DNA from: Oreocharis arfaki
Lineage: Eukaryota > Chordata > Aves > Passeriformes > Paramythiidae
Assembly (NCBI GenBank): GCA_013398015.1
Contig: VZRR01002786.1
Location: forward strand, 80,872 to 144,871
Reading direction: 5' to 3'
Length of the DNA stretch: 64,000 nt
The position numbers and the translations under genes were made by a program. Below the pieces are notes generated by a model. That model was given only the letters and a program-made list of their open reading frames with translations, had not been told where the DNA came from and searched no databases. Positions 1 to 12,489 of the stretch are shown piece by piece (the stretch's first letter is position 1; each line of letters opens with the position of its first letter).

Positions 1-372
1 CTGAGATATGCAACAGGCCACAATGGTGTCTGAAACACCTGATAGCCTGGAGGACATTGTTGGCCTGCTGGACCCTTTAGAGATCCTCAGATGGGTCCTT
101 TGTTGTGATTTGAGGATGCATCATCCTGCAAAAGACAGATCCCCAGCACACTGTGATGGGCTGCCCTGCATGAGCTTCCCACAAAGGGTTTGACACATCT
201 TCCTTAAGTGGAAATGGACGTGAACTGTAAGATAATCAGCCAGGGTCCCTTCTTAACCTGTGGTGAAATGCTGGCCCCTTCATTTCCTCTCCCCCATGTG
301 TTACTCTTGCACAGGCTGTGGCAAGAATTGGCAAAGCTGTAGGAAAGCCTATGTAAGTTCCAAAGACTGTAA

Positions 373-417
373 TTTTTTTTGTTTGTTTTTGTGTTTTTTT
401 TTTTTTCGTTTGTTTTG
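373..417. repeat. T-rich low-complexity tract
   Basis: Runs of T interrupted by single G bases and one C, including an uninterrupted stretch of about 14 T. It could be a decayed retroelement A-tail read on the opposite strand, but no retroelement body is recognised next to it. Simple low-complexity sequence is the safer call. Confidence 0.7.
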
Positions 418-542
418 TATGAGTGGGTGAGATGAACTTGCCTCTGGCAGCCCTTATTAGGAGGACTCAAAACCAAGATTTGTGAACCACTTGCTGATCT
501 GAGGCATTTTCCCTGGTTGTCTCTGAAGGGGAAGTTAGAGCA

Positions 543-588
543 GCAAGACCTGGGCCCATAGAGCTGCAAGACCTGGGCCCATAGAGCT
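543..588. repeat. Exact tandem duplication, 23-bp unit, two copies
   Basis: The unit running from GCAAGACCTGG to ATAGAGCT occupies 543-565 and is repeated without a mismatch at 566-588. Perfect identity suggests a recent replication-slippage event. No coding or regulatory meaning is evident. Confidence 0.9.
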
Positions 589-2180
589 GCAGTCACTGAT
601 GCCAGAATTTGTAAATGAAGTCATGGGTGACTCAGAAGCCTCAAAGGACTCCTAGTTGTAGACATTGACATTGATATATGGGTCATCTCCCATCCTAGAA
701 CAAAGTTGCAGGCTTCATACAGCCCACAAATGTTGCATGACTCAGGAAATACCTTGGGGTGATCTGGCATTGAGGGAAAACCATAGGGAAGATGTTTAAC
801 CATCTCTCTGGCTTTCTGCCAAGCTGAGATGAGCAGTAGAGTGACCAGTGTTCATGGACCCACGCCTGCTGAAATGAGTAGAAAAATGCTCAAAAGTTTT
901 AATTTTTTTTCCCCTTCACAAATGACATTTTTTTGTAATTTCTTCATTTTTCAGATTACTGATTTCTGCCACTTGGGGAATTTCTATTTTTTAAGAAAAT
1001 TGAGAAATATTTGAAGCAGTGTTATCCAAGCAGTTCCTCTCCAGAGGTGCAGGAGATGATGGCAAGAGCCTTATGGTGATTGAAAACAGGGCCTGCAGCA
1101 CTCACAGCATCCTTTTCAGTGGACCCTCTGATGCTAATTGTTTGAGGGTGCTTAGTTTGGGGCCCCCAATTTAGAAAGAAACTGAAACACATTTTTGTGA
1201 GTTGAATTTTTAAGGATCTGGCTATATTCCAGCATGCTCAGCAGATTCCCAGGGTGTCCCATCTTCTCTTAGGGTTGTTATGGTCACTTGCTTTAGCACC
1301 ATTTCAAGACCAAGAGTCGGTCTGTCCTCCCACCAAAGGAAACACCATACTTATTCCACACAGTTAGCTCTCTTGGGCAAACTGGAGCCATTTTCATTTC
1401 TTACTTTACCAGGATATATGGAAACATGAAGCTGTGAAAGAATTAAAGTTGCTTAAGAGAATCAGCCAGCAAAACAAATACTAAATGCATAGGAAAGGAG
1501 GAACAGTGATGTTCCACAGCACACACAACTAACAGGGAGCCAGACCTGCTGTATTTTTCAGGACTAAACACAATAAATGCAGCAAGGAAACAAGTTTTCA
1601 TCCTGCCCCTGTTGTGATACTGTGGGTCGGGGAACATGAAACCAGAACTGCTGAGCAAATCTATCCAAATTAACAGTGATAAAGAGTGCTACATCCTCGT
1701 TGTGGTGAAGAGGCATCTTGCTAGCTTTGCAGCCTGGAGAACAGGCACTCATCCCTTCATCTGCAGGCAGCACCTGCCAGAAGGGAATTCCATTTAATTG
1801 TCCCAGTCCTCCCACAAAAAAGGCCTTCAGAGAGGCGGGGGAGCGCTACAAACTCGGGTACCTATGGCTGGTATCTGTAACATTGTCCTGCTTTGTCAAG
1901 CCATCCTCCAGCCCTTCCTAGTCCAGCTCTGGAGAGGTTTGGAGGACTGGGAACATTGTGCTCGCTTTCATGGACCACTGTCTCCCTACAGGAACACCTT
2001 GCCCTGCCATGGCTGATGGAGGATGGAGACCAGCAGCAGCACGTCCTCTTGGAGTTCCTCTTTGTGCTTGCTGCCACCAGCACAGGACCGGTGTCACGGT
2101 GGCACAAACTCATGGTGACCATGCCACAGGGAGCACGTCTGGCTTGCCACGCTGGCCGGGGCCGTGCTGGCTGGGACACG

Positions 2181-2191
2181 CCACTAGAGGG
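2181..2191 (+). promoter_or_regulatory. Candidate CTCF-binding core
   Basis: CCACTAGAGGG fits the CTCF core CCASYAGRKGG exactly and is followed by GG, so the usual C at the next position is missing. It lies in a locally CpG-containing stretch (about 2085-2250). The motif is directly visible, but binding is inference because short cores also occur by chance. Confidence 0.35.
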
Positions 2192-3650
2192 GGACACAGC
2201 CACATGTAACGAGACTTTGCCACGGCCACGAGCGTGGACCTGTGGGGTAGGCTTGGTGGCCCAGTGACGGGGTGGTCAGTGTGCGCCATGACCAGCTCAG
2301 ATCTTGTGGACCTCCATTGCCAGTGATGCTTCCAGCCAGCTCACACCCAACCACAGCAAGGACACATGCACATCAAACTCTGACCCTTCTGATGGTGAAG
2401 CCAATGGCTGTGGTGTGGGATGTGTGGACCTTGCTAGTTGGTCTGACTCTGGAGGTTGGTTGGCATTTTCCAAATCTGAAAATCCTGGAAGCTCTGCATT
2501 GGGTCTGCTCAGTGTGTGGAGTGGGTATAAAGCATGGTGGGATATGAGCTGTGGGGAAGACCCAAAAATTGCTTAAATGAGAGGAAGAGCTTCTAGAGTT
2601 TTTTCTTTATCTTTCCCTTTACTGTGTCATCTCTGTGAAAAGATGTCCCTAATTTGGGATAACCAGGCTGTATGCATGTCTGGTTTCATGACCTGCAGCC
2701 TCCTGCTGCTTTTTGCTTGCAGACCTTTTCCTGAGGCCTCTTAGCTGCAGCATCTTCTAATGGTACAGCTGGTTTGATCCTGGGTGTACTCCTCTGTTGA
2801 GGCCTGAAGGTGGGGCAGGGTCTCAGAGGAACCTAAAGGAGGATGGAACAGGATTCCTACTAAATTGTAATGGGATCAGTGCTTAATTCTTTACCCAAAT
2901 TAGAAAGCTGCAATGTTGAGGATCAAATTCCTTTAAAAAGGGAATGAAAATGATAACGAATTATGCTGATGATCCTTCGTTTGTCTGGGAATGAAGGAAC
3001 TTTTTGCATGTCTGCGAGGTCCATCTGCTGAGTGAAGGCAGAGGTGTGATCCCAGCTATAGACATGCAGTGGGGAGAAGAACAGGATGTTCAGAGAGGAA
3101 TGTAGGCTGCAACTATGGAATTTGATGCACAGGGTGTCTTGCAGATGCTTGTTCAGCACAGATGAAGGTCTGAGGATGGGGCGAGGAGTGTCCCTTTTGG
3201 CTGCTTGTGAGTGTCAGTGGGGCATCTGTGGCTTTGGTGCCCTCCTGTCGAACACACACAATGTGGACAAGGCAGGTATGGGTGGGTGTGGGACTTGAAG
3301 AGCACGTGTTTGTGTATGTGTTTGGATGGGATCCAGACTCCGTGGCATGTCTCTGGTGGAGGAGTTTCATGTGGCATATCTAGTCCTGTGCACCATCTCA
3401 TCCTCAGCAAACCACACAAAAGGCCTGATAAGGGTGACTGATACCAAATTGAATGATTCTCTCGCATGTCAGGGGCAATGGTGGGGGATCCTGGCATCTG
3501 CAGGTGCATGCAAACATGCAGAAATGCAGCAAAGCTGTCTAGGGAAGGCCAAAGTCTTTGGCATCAACATCTCCCCTGGTTATGTTTTTCTCTGGCCAAA
3601 CCCAAGGCTGTTGCAAGAAGCAGTGGTCTGTGAAGTTTGACTGACAGATC
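2192..3650. other. Non-coding sequence, nothing recognised
   Basis: No supported gene or transposable element. GT-rich text around 3270-3330 is a diffuse, degraded simple repeat. A GTATAAAG string near 2524 resembles a TATA box but has no downstream gene. Confidence 0.6.
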
Positions 3651-4175
3651 ATGATTTTGTCAAAAAACATGGGAACACTTGTATATTCCTTAGAAGTTTT
3701 TCAGTCAGCCACACAAATTTTGTTTTGCATCTGAAAGGAAAAACAACTTAAAATTCAAACTAGAGTAAGCAAATTTAAATGGGTGGCTTCAATTCCCAGC
3801 AGAAAATAAGGAATGAAATTACTTTGCATTGTTTTAGCTAATTTGCTGAACCTTACAGTAATTTCTCCTACTCAAATGGTAGGTATTTTATTTAGTATAT
3901 TTATTGCTAACTGAACCTGTCCATAGCAGTGAGATTATTTAGGATTTCTTTAGAATAAATTATGAATTTCAGCAATTGATTGCACAATGAATACTCTTTT
4001 TATCACTCCAGAGAAATGCAGGGCTGGGATTTCATGCCATTAATTTTTATAGGAGTTCAATGTCAGGGCTCCTTGGGGAGCTTTGAAAATCACAGCCCTT
4101 AATTTTTAATTTTCAGTCCTTATAAACAATGCGATTTATTTGGGTGTGCCTGTGAACTGTGGGCCAGTCAAACAT
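3651..4175. other. AT-rich block, candidate conserved non-coding element
   Basis: Base composition drops sharply to AT-rich, with many homeodomain-type cores (TTAATTTTTA, ATTAATTTTT, AATTTAAATG) and no recognised repeat or reading frame. In vertebrates, such unique AT-rich islands in intergenic DNA are often conserved enhancers. That reading is inference here, since conservation cannot be seen from one sequence. Confidence 0.3.
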
Positions 4176-5989
4176 TGGTTCTTCATAGTCCCTGCCAAAG
4201 GCTGGATCCTTCTGAGTTTATTGTTTTAATCTGTAGTTACAAGGGAAGAGCTGAGCCCTGATGCACAACCCGATCCTGTGCTACCCTCCCCCAGTCCCTC
4301 ACCCGCTTGTCTCTGTTTGATGCATTGGACCTATGAAAGGCCTTAGAGACGTGACATGTAAGACCCAAAGAGTGTTATTTAGAGGGGTTGATGGGGTGGA
4401 CTTCGCTCCTGCTAGGCTGAGTCTGGGCACCTATAGCAACTGTAGGGGCTTGGAGGAATCAAACTGGGTTTTGGAGGAGTCTGTGTGCCTGTTGGGCCCT
4501 GGGAGATTTGAAGCTCAAAAGTATACACTGCACTAGGATGATCCCTGGGACCTGGAAAAAAGTTAAGAAAATCAGTGTGGAATCGTCTGTCTGGATGTGC
4601 CAGAGAGGGGGTAGGAGGCTGGAGAAGTTTGGAAAAGCCTCTTTGCAGCGTTTGGTCCTGTGGGGATCACGTGAGTTTAGCTTTGTTCTCCGTGACCAAG
4701 ACTGGAGCTGGCACCCCATGCCTGAAAAGTACCTGAAGCTTTGGAAATGGATGGCCATACTGTGATCTTCACCTTTCTCAAGAGAAATGGCATTAAATCC
4801 CATGTTTTGCCTTAAGGTGCAGGCATCTGCCCAGAGTCTTGACTGGCTCCCACTGCAATGACCTTATTGCCCTGACTCACATCTTCCTGGCCTGGCTTCT
4901 CCTCTCCCTCCCCTCTGTAGGCAGGGTGGTGGGGGCCCAGTGGCTGCCAGTACCTCCCTCTGCAGTCTTGGGTGACAGGACCTATGACACAGCCTGGTAC
5001 CACATTTGCTGTGCTGCTGTTCTTTCTCTGAGGAGCAAATCTTCCCCATGCTGTCACTTGTGGCCAATTCAACATCTCTTGTCCTCTGCGGCAGCTCTGT
5101 GGCTCTGGGCTAACCCAGGGGTGTTTGTACCCTGTTGATTAGTGGATGTGGGTTATATCCAATTTAAAAGATTGGGAAGGTCACAAATAAACAATGCTAG
5201 GTATAAACCAGCATCATCCCATGTCCATCAGAGGCAAAGCCCAGGGATGTGAGCTGTCTCCTCTCCCTCACCTGCAGTCTGTGGTTCCCTGCTCCATTTG
5301 CTGTGCCAGGAGTACAATTCACAGTGCCACTGGTTTGGGTGGGGAAGGGTTTAACAAAGTTCCTCATTCCACTCAGAGCCAGCCCTGGGTGATGGGTCAA
5401 GGGGCATTGGAGACTTGCAAGGAAGGGCTGGAATCTCCCAGCATCTGAAGCTGAGAGGCAGTGGGATATGGGGATCCAGTGCTTGGGTTATCCTTCTGCC
5501 CTCTGGCAAGGGGCATGTTGCTCTGGAATTTTGGATGGTGATGAAGGACAACAACAATGGAGGACTCTGTGACTTTCTTGCAACAATGAGGAATAGGGTA
5601 AAGAGCTTGCAAGCAAGTGGAGACATTTGCCCTTTAAAGGAAGCTCATGACTTGGAGGCAGAATCTTCATTGGTCCTGGTGGCCCATCAGTTGATGGTGG
5701 TCCATTAGCTCATACCTGGCTCTGGTGTGCAACACTGAGGTCTGTGAGGCTCGGCTGATGAGGTCCAGGACCCAGGGGAGGCTTTAAGGACAAGCACTGA
5801 GCATCTCCTCTCACCATGCACCCGTTCATGCACAGTGGTCTCATGTGGGAGACTTTTTGGTGACCTCTTACTGCCAGGTGAGCCCTTGTTTGTGCAGTTG
5901 CCCAGTGGATGAGATGTATTTATAGCTGTTGTTAAATCATAGCCGTGCAGCTGAGGGACTGGGCTGCTTCCAAAGACTGCTCACGACGA
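4176..5989. other. Non-coding sequence, nothing recognised
   Basis: Ordinary single-copy sequence of about 50% GC. All frames are below 120 codons and lack domain signatures. No transposable element or tandem array was recognised. Confidence 0.6.
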
Positions 5990-6315
5990 TGTGGAGGGGG
6001 ATGGAGGCAGGTTACATATTTACACATTAGTTTAAAATGTGTTTTCTTTCCCTCTGGGGGCCCAGAATAGCTCATAGGCAGCTGCTCCAGCCATCAGCTC
6101 AGCTCATATTTATTTGTGTTTTTCAAACATTTAGTCAGTATTTACACAATAGACGCAATATTAGTAATATCTGCAATAATTTATATGATACCAAATGGGA
6201 TTTCTCACGGCCAGTGGACTGCCTGGAGACTTGGCCCCTGATCCTTGTTAAAAACTCAAACAAGTACAAATTAACAAGCTGTAAAATAATGTCTTCATAA
6301 AACAATAGGGGAAAA
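5990..6315. other. AT-rich block, candidate conserved non-coding element
   Basis: An AT-rich island containing repeated ATATTTA/TATTTACACA-type strings and clusters of TAATA/AATAAT, set between GC-richer flanks. No repeat family is recognised. It is a plausible enhancer-like element but is unproven. Confidence 0.28.
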
Positions 6316-9300
6316 AAGGCCAGATCCTGGGAGGTGCTGAGTGATTGTGACAGCCCTGAAGGCTGCTGGGGATGGACGGTGCTCAGCACCTGTGCAAATC
6401 AGGGCTCTGCTGTTCTGAAAGGAGGAGGAAGGGTCCTATGTAGCTCTTCCGGCCTGGACGTTGGCATTTCTCCATGCTATGGTGGGAGCTGGAGAAAACC
6501 TACCACTGGATGCTAGTGGCAACTGCTGGAATCCCTTTGTCCCCCAAGCCGTGGCTGGGGAGAACACACCATTGGGCTGGAAGATTCCGGCTTCCCCATC
6601 TCCCTCTTCTGCAGGTGCTCATGGTAAGAGGAGTTGAGAGGAGGCAGCCAAGCTTTGGGGGGAGGGGCGGACCAGGGGGCACATCCCAGAAGCAGTGCTT
6701 GGGAGGGAAACCAGTGCACGTCCATCATCTCCGTGGCTGGACCCTGCTTCCACCCTAATCCTGCACAGCGCTGCTACAGGGACCAGCAAAGTGACCACTG
6801 CACCTTGGGGACATGCTTTCCTGAGAGATGGACTAAAATGAGAATGTGTGTGGGACACCTAAACATAGACCAGTGTTTTCCCACCTTTCTCCCGAAAAGC
6901 CAAGAAAGAGAAGCATTGCATTCCCACTGCCAGGGTGCTCTTTCATCAAACATCTTTCCTCCCATTTACCAAGCATCCTTTCTTGTACCTCCAGAAGCTG
7001 CCTAGCACCATGAGCCAAGGGGCTCTCTGTAGGCAACTCTTGCAAACTCCCATGTCTTCCTGCAGCCTTGCAGAACCCTGGTGGGTCTCTTGCTTCACTA
7101 GAGTGCCTACAAGGTCCCTGACCTGTGCTAACTGCAGATCAGCATGAGAATACAGGAGGAAGAAGGGCGTCTTCTGTTCTTTGGTGCTGCCTCAGAGCCT
7201 TCCCTCAGCACCTTGCATTCATTGACATCAGACCAAAGGTGACTTTCCTCTGCTGAAATTCTCCTGGCATTGGTTCCACCTCCTCCTAAGCCAGCATCAG
7301 CACCCTGGGAACAGATTGGCCCCAGTGCTTTCATGCAGCCCCCGCAGTGATCACACGCCACTGCTCATGGGCTGACAGGGGGCTCTGGGAAGGGTTAGAG
7401 AAATAAAACTTTGGCATCTACTCTGCTTTCTTTTCCCCTTGTATCTCCCCTCCCACCCTTTCCCAGTTCCAGAGAAGGTCCCTATTTCATCTGTGTTATC
7501 CACAACCATCTTGGCCATGACAGCCCAACCCATGGATGTTACCCCATACTGCTCTGAGGGGTTCTCCTCCTCCTCCTCCATCTCCTGCTCCTGGCTTTTG
7601 GCCAGGGTTATGAACCCTTCAGCAGTGTCAGGGACATGGGGCAGGTTGGCAGTGGCCTGAGATGATGGCATGTGAAGATGGTGGAGAAAGTTTGGGGATG
7701 CAGGGTGGGGTCTTTCAGCATGATGTAACTGCAGGGCACATGGCTCAGGGGGGCTGGGAGCGTGAGGAGGCGTGTGTTATATTTCAAGCAGCTCCACACT
7801 GTCTCTGCCTCTGCAGCCACTTGCCATATTCAAACCAGATGCAATATCCGCTTGTCAGCAGTGCAGCGTGCATGGGGGGATTTCATTCATATATTTTGGA
7901 CCTATCCCAAGCTAAATAAATGATGGAAAGGCACAATTAACCCAATTTCAAATCTAATCTGCTCTGAGTGCCTCTCTGTCCTGGGCCCTGCCTGTTCCAC
8001 ATGGTGGTGACTTGCCTCCAGATATGTGTGAGGAGACGTTGGATGCTTGGCCAACAAAGTAGAGTTGGTGACGAAGGACTGGTGCTGATGTTGCTGCTGT
8101 GGTAGGGTGAGCCTGAAGAGAAGGTCACACACTTGTGAGGCAGCATCCTTGCACCAGTGCGTGGATGGGGAGGTATGACACAAGGCTGAGATCATGAGTG
8201 GAAGGGGACCAGGTCATACATCCCACCATCTCCATGGCCACGGTAATGGCTGCAGAACACAAAAGTAGGGATGGTCTCATGTAGACTCCCCAGCCCTGTT
8301 CACCAGGTATGTTTTCATGGCCAGTGCAGAGAAGGCCTGTTTCCATTCTGCTTTGTTCAGGGCTGGCTCCAGAGCCATCAGATGTCCCCAAGACTGCGCA
8401 GTCCCTCTGAACACCTCCTGTCCTGGGTCACACCAGTTTCTCTTTTCATTTCCCTCTTGTTGAGAGCCATTTGGGTCTTCCTCCTCTGCCAAAATGCTGC
8501 ACAAAGACCCTTCAAAAAATGTCTTTTGGCAGATCTGTAGTCATTGCTTTCTCTTCAGTGTGCTGAGGGAAGAGGCTCTTGTGTGCCTCTTCATGTGCAG
8601 GAGAGAGGAAAGGCCTTTATGTAGCTTGTCCACGGGCCTACTATCAAGGGATATCTTCTAAAAGCAAACTCCCCTCCCAGTTTTCCAGCTTTCTATCTTT
8701 TTGTTTAGGATGATCTGAGGGGGCCTTGAGCTCTGAGTCTGAGTCCATCTGACTATCATGAATAATCCTGGGGGATGCTCAGGGCTCTCTCAGGGGAGCA
8801 TCATTGTGAAGAGATGTTGCATGAAGAAGCTGGCTGTGGTTCTGGATGTGGGAAGCCCAGTGGAAAAATCCCTGGGGGGCACCACTAACTTTCACCTAGC
8901 CTCAGAAGTTCTTTCTCCATGTGGGGTGGACTTCAGCCCCTGGGGAGATGCTGTCTCTGCTCAGACCCCAGGAAAGTTGTCTGGATTTGAGATTTGCAGG
9001 TGGCGAGATGGGTTTGGCTTCTGTTGCGTTGGGCTTGCCATCTCAGAACTAGTTCAAATCTTACAGCACAGAGCTTCCAAGCTGCTGCCAGCTCAGGGAA
9101 CCTCCTGTCCTGGTGCATGCCTGACAGAGATCCTCCAGCCCCCTGGGTCATGGGAGTTGCGCTTCTTATCCAGCCCTGCTCATGACCAGAAACTACATTA
9201 TGGTGGATATGAGATAGGAGGGATAATAGGGAAGCACCTCACTGGGAAATGGACCCAGGAAGATCACTGATTCATCACCCATCCCGACTCCATCTACTGC

Positions 9301-10148
9301 TTTCCTCCTGCAGGGCCAGGTGTGCACCCATTCCACCTGCCTTGTTTACACCTGCAATGACAAATCTCCATTTTTTCCCACAGTCCATCTTCAGCTGGCT
9401 CCATTCCATACGTCCATGTTCTCCTGCCTCCCTTGTCCAGCACAGGTTGCTCGTGCTCTTACTCCACCACTCAGGCTGCCATTGCCCTTCCTTGCACTCT
9501 GCCCAACTGCAAGGGGCAATCCTGTTCTGCAGCAATGAGCCATGCTCTCCTATCCCAGCTTCTGGAATTCCAAAAGCTCCAAGGAAGACCAGGACAGACC
9601 CGTCATCTGCTGTCAGCCTTGCTTTCTGACAGGGCCTGCTGGTCAGCTCAGCAAGCCATTTGGGCTGGATTTATCTGTCTGGGTCTCTTTATAGCTCATT
9701 TCATCTGTCTGGATGCCTGGAAGATGAACACACATCATGGCCCAACTGTGTCAGCCAGCAACGTTCATGGGATCTCCAGCAGGGACTGGGTGATGAACTG
9801 TAGCCACGTAGCATCTTCTCACCCAGGCATTTAATACTCAGAGCTGCTCTCCAAGACCCTCTGTGGGTCCTGAAACCCCTGAGGTGAAGCCTCCACAGGA
9901 GTTTGTTCAGGAATATGTTGCCCAAACCTTCTGCTGGATCTGATATCCACCATGAGGACCACTGCCAGGGCACCTTGCTGGGCTGACTGTGGATAGTTGC
10001 GACAGAGTCACGGAGTTCTGGCAGGGGGTTATCCAGACCAGGCTCACTGGTGTGGGTCTTAACTGGTATTTCATCCAAAGTGGATAAGTCTTTCTGATTC
10101 TCCTTCTGCTGATGCTGTGGGTCATAGGAGTGGGAGGATAGATGTAGG
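6316..10148. other. Non-coding sequence, nothing recognised
   Basis: Single-copy sequence. The longest frames are 170 codons at 8758-9270 (+) and 191 codons at 9701-10276 (-). Neither shows a signal peptide, domain or conserved motif, so both are treated as chance. No transposable element was identified. Confidence 0.6.
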
Positions 10149-10165
10149 CAGACAGACAGACAGAC
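10149..10165. repeat. (CAGA)n microsatellite, about four units
   Basis: Four CAGA units run together, followed by an interrupted CAAACA. The array is short and likely polymorphic only at a low level. Confidence 0.85.
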
Positions 10166-10170
10166 AAACA

Positions 10171-11770
10171 TGCCGGAGGAGAGCGGGGATGGAAAACAGC
10201 CCACATCTGGGAGTAGAAAGAGAAGTTGAATGTTTTCAGAAAGTGTTATCTCTGATATCAAAAATCTGCTCTGCACAACAGTGTGATCTCTCCTGATGTG
10301 GCTCCTCCTGACATCTCCAGATATATGAATAGAAACCTGTTTTCTAAATGTGCGAAGGGACTATTCCACCCTCACAAAAAAAAGAGAAAAAAAGTCCCAT
10401 TGTGCCCTTTGCAGCCATGTACACTTTGGATAAAATCATACTTGTCCCCACCTATGTTGCCCTGTTTGAAGATGCATGTGCACTTCTGCCTGGCCACACC
10501 TAGCATGCAAAGAGTGCAAAAGTATTTAAATGCCAAAGTGGAGGAAATCACCATGTCTCAGTAACCAGGTGGGCCCAGAGGAGGACTATCCTTGCTGCTC
10601 CATTCACATCCCAGCAGACAAGCCTGCTAGCACTGTGTTCCTTGTCCCCCCATTCTCCTTCCTCCTCATCTTCTTGCCTAATCTCTGCTAGTCTGTTCCT
10701 GCCTTCACAAGCTTGCATGAAGAATGCCAGATGAAGTACCTCCCAAGTGAGACAGAGTTCACGATTCCTTGTGGACTTGCCTCCCTGCCTCTTGCACTTC
10801 ATTACGCCTGTTCCCACCCCTGTAGAGAAGCCCTTCAGGCCATGCCTGGTGCCCACATGTGCCAGAACCAGTAGGCAACTTAGCCGGGGACAGAGTATCA
10901 CCCATCATTTCTTCCTGGTCTCCAAATCCATGTGGAGCTCTGCAAAGCTCTGCAGAGGGAATGCCATGGCGTGGCACCACACAGAGATCTGGGAGTCTGC
11001 TGGTTCAGGTGAGTGGTGCTCTGGCAAGGGAGAACCACAGCACATCTCTCTGCCAAGGCCAATATGGGGAGGGAGTCAAAGGCAGCAGGGATCTTGCAGT
11101 GAGTAAAGTGGCTCTAGCATGTGATTGCAATGTGCTCACGGGTCAGGACCTAGCAAGTCTGGCTGTAAAAATTAGATGAAAGCAAAGAAACACTCTACAT
11201 GCCCTGTAGATGCCATCTGCCAGTGGCATTGTGTAAAAACGTCTCTGTGGATTTGGTACAGGGGAAGAATTCAGTCTTCCTTTGGTAATCCCCTGATTCC
11301 AGGAGGTGGGTCTTGAAGGAAATGGCAAGTCTTCTGAAATGAGCACTGAGAGTTGGCCAGACTGCAGTGTCCTTGGATGCCTGGTTTTCTTCCTGCACTG
11401 TTGGGCACTGCTTGGTCCATCCCAGCTGAGGGTTCTGGGTATGGCCATGGCTGTTGGGTCCCTTCATGCACACAGGGCAGTAGTTGATGTAGGTGCTTCC
11501 TTTTGTGTGTGAGCTGGTGGGAAGGTACTGGGTAGGATTTCCATGCTAGGAAATGTGTTGGGCACTGCAGGGCCTGTTTGCCAAGAGCACATTGTGTGAC
11601 AATTGCATATGTACATGAGGATGGGATGGCTTCCACCGTCGTGGGACTTGAAGTCTTTTGCCAGTGCTGGACCTCAGAAATGCCCTTCTGCCATCACGGT
11701 CAGAGACCATCTCCAGTGGAGACCATCCCAGCAGCCCGATAGGGATGTGGGGCTGTCTCACTGTCAAACT
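10171..11770. other. Non-coding sequence, nothing recognised
   Basis: No domain-bearing frame and no recognised repeat. An A-rich run at about 10376-10393 is the only low-complexity feature. Confidence 0.6.
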
Positions 11771-11781
11771 CCATCTAGTGG
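11771..11781 (-). promoter_or_regulatory. Candidate CTCF-binding core
   Basis: The reverse complement reads CCACTAGATGG, an exact match to the CTCF core CCASYAGRKGG. The same 11-mer occurs on the plus strand at 17414. Flanking motif quality is unremarkable, so this is a weak candidate. Confidence 0.3.
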
Positions 11782-12242
11782 CATGTGTGGATCTCAGCAT
11801 GGCTGGATCACCTCCATTCCAGCTGCTCCACAGCCTGGACACTTGGAACAACCAGCTGGCCACAGGAACTGAAACACCAGCAGATTGCTCCCTGCTTCTC
11901 TTCCCTGTCCTGAGGCTCTTGCTGTGTGCTGAACAGCTTTGGAAGAGCATGTTGTAGCAGTGATCTGTTTATGAGCAAGGTAAACAGCTGATGCAGCAGG
12001 GGTATTTGCAGGGAAGGCTTTGCTCCATCATCCAGTCAGGAGAGCCAACGAAAAAGCAAGTTGGGATTTGGCCATTTCGATGGAACAGTCCAGCTGGCAA
12101 GTTGTGTGCATTTGTCCCTTCCAGAGGTTACAGATGTGTGCTGGACACTGTGGGAATGGGATTTTATAACAGTAATTAGTTTATTCCTGAGGTAAGCAGT
12201 ATAAATAGGAGAAAAATTTGTTTCCTGTTCCAATGCAAATAA

Positions 12243-12261
12243 CCAACTGGCAGCCAGTTGG
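12243..12261. repeat. Perfect 9-bp inverted repeat with 1-base centre
   Basis: CCAACTGGC and GCCAGTTGG are separated by a single A, so the 19 bases form a near-complete palindrome with two oppositely oriented AACTG cores (the Myb-type half-site). The 9-mer CCAACTGGC recurs about 190 bp downstream, inside the degenerate direct repeat at 12412. Confidence 0.85.
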
Positions 12262-12411
12262 ATAAGGGCCACTGAATATCAAAAGCTGAACAGGGGACTG
12301 TGTCAGCTCTATATCCCCTTCTGCCTTATTTGCATGCTGGTTGGTAGTGGAATGTTTCTCTTCAGGTTACTAAATTTACTAGCTTACTGTATTTTTTTAG
12401 CTTGGGGCTGG

Positions 12412-12487
12412 TTATTTGAGTGGCCACTGGCCAACTGGCTGCCTACTGTTTATTTGAATGGCCGGTAGCCAGCATTTGTCACTGGTC
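12412..12487. repeat. Degenerate direct repeat, about 38-bp unit
   Basis: Two units begin with TTATTTGARTGGCC at 12412 and 12450. They continue with related but diverged TGGC/GCCA-rich sequence. A third weak echo (CTTTGAGCATCCC) follows. The repeat is probably an old tandem duplication. Confidence 0.55.
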
Positions 12488-12489
12488 CT

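Larger units (their letters stand above)
1..2180. other. Non-coding single-copy sequence, no gene seen
   Basis: No reading frame here exceeds about 130 codons, and none contains a recognisable domain. Overlapping frames of similar length occur on both strands, as chance predicts. Contents are a T-rich tract (373-417), a short exact tandem duplication (543-588), and T-rich patches near 900-1000. Nothing else is recognised. Confidence 0.7.

Noticed and set aside
2520..2535. TATA-box-like GTATAAAG
   Set aside because: No initiator, CpG enrichment or downstream exon could be linked to it.
8758..9270. 170-codon plus-strand frame
   Set aside because: No domain, no splice or promoter context, and no similarity that I recognise.
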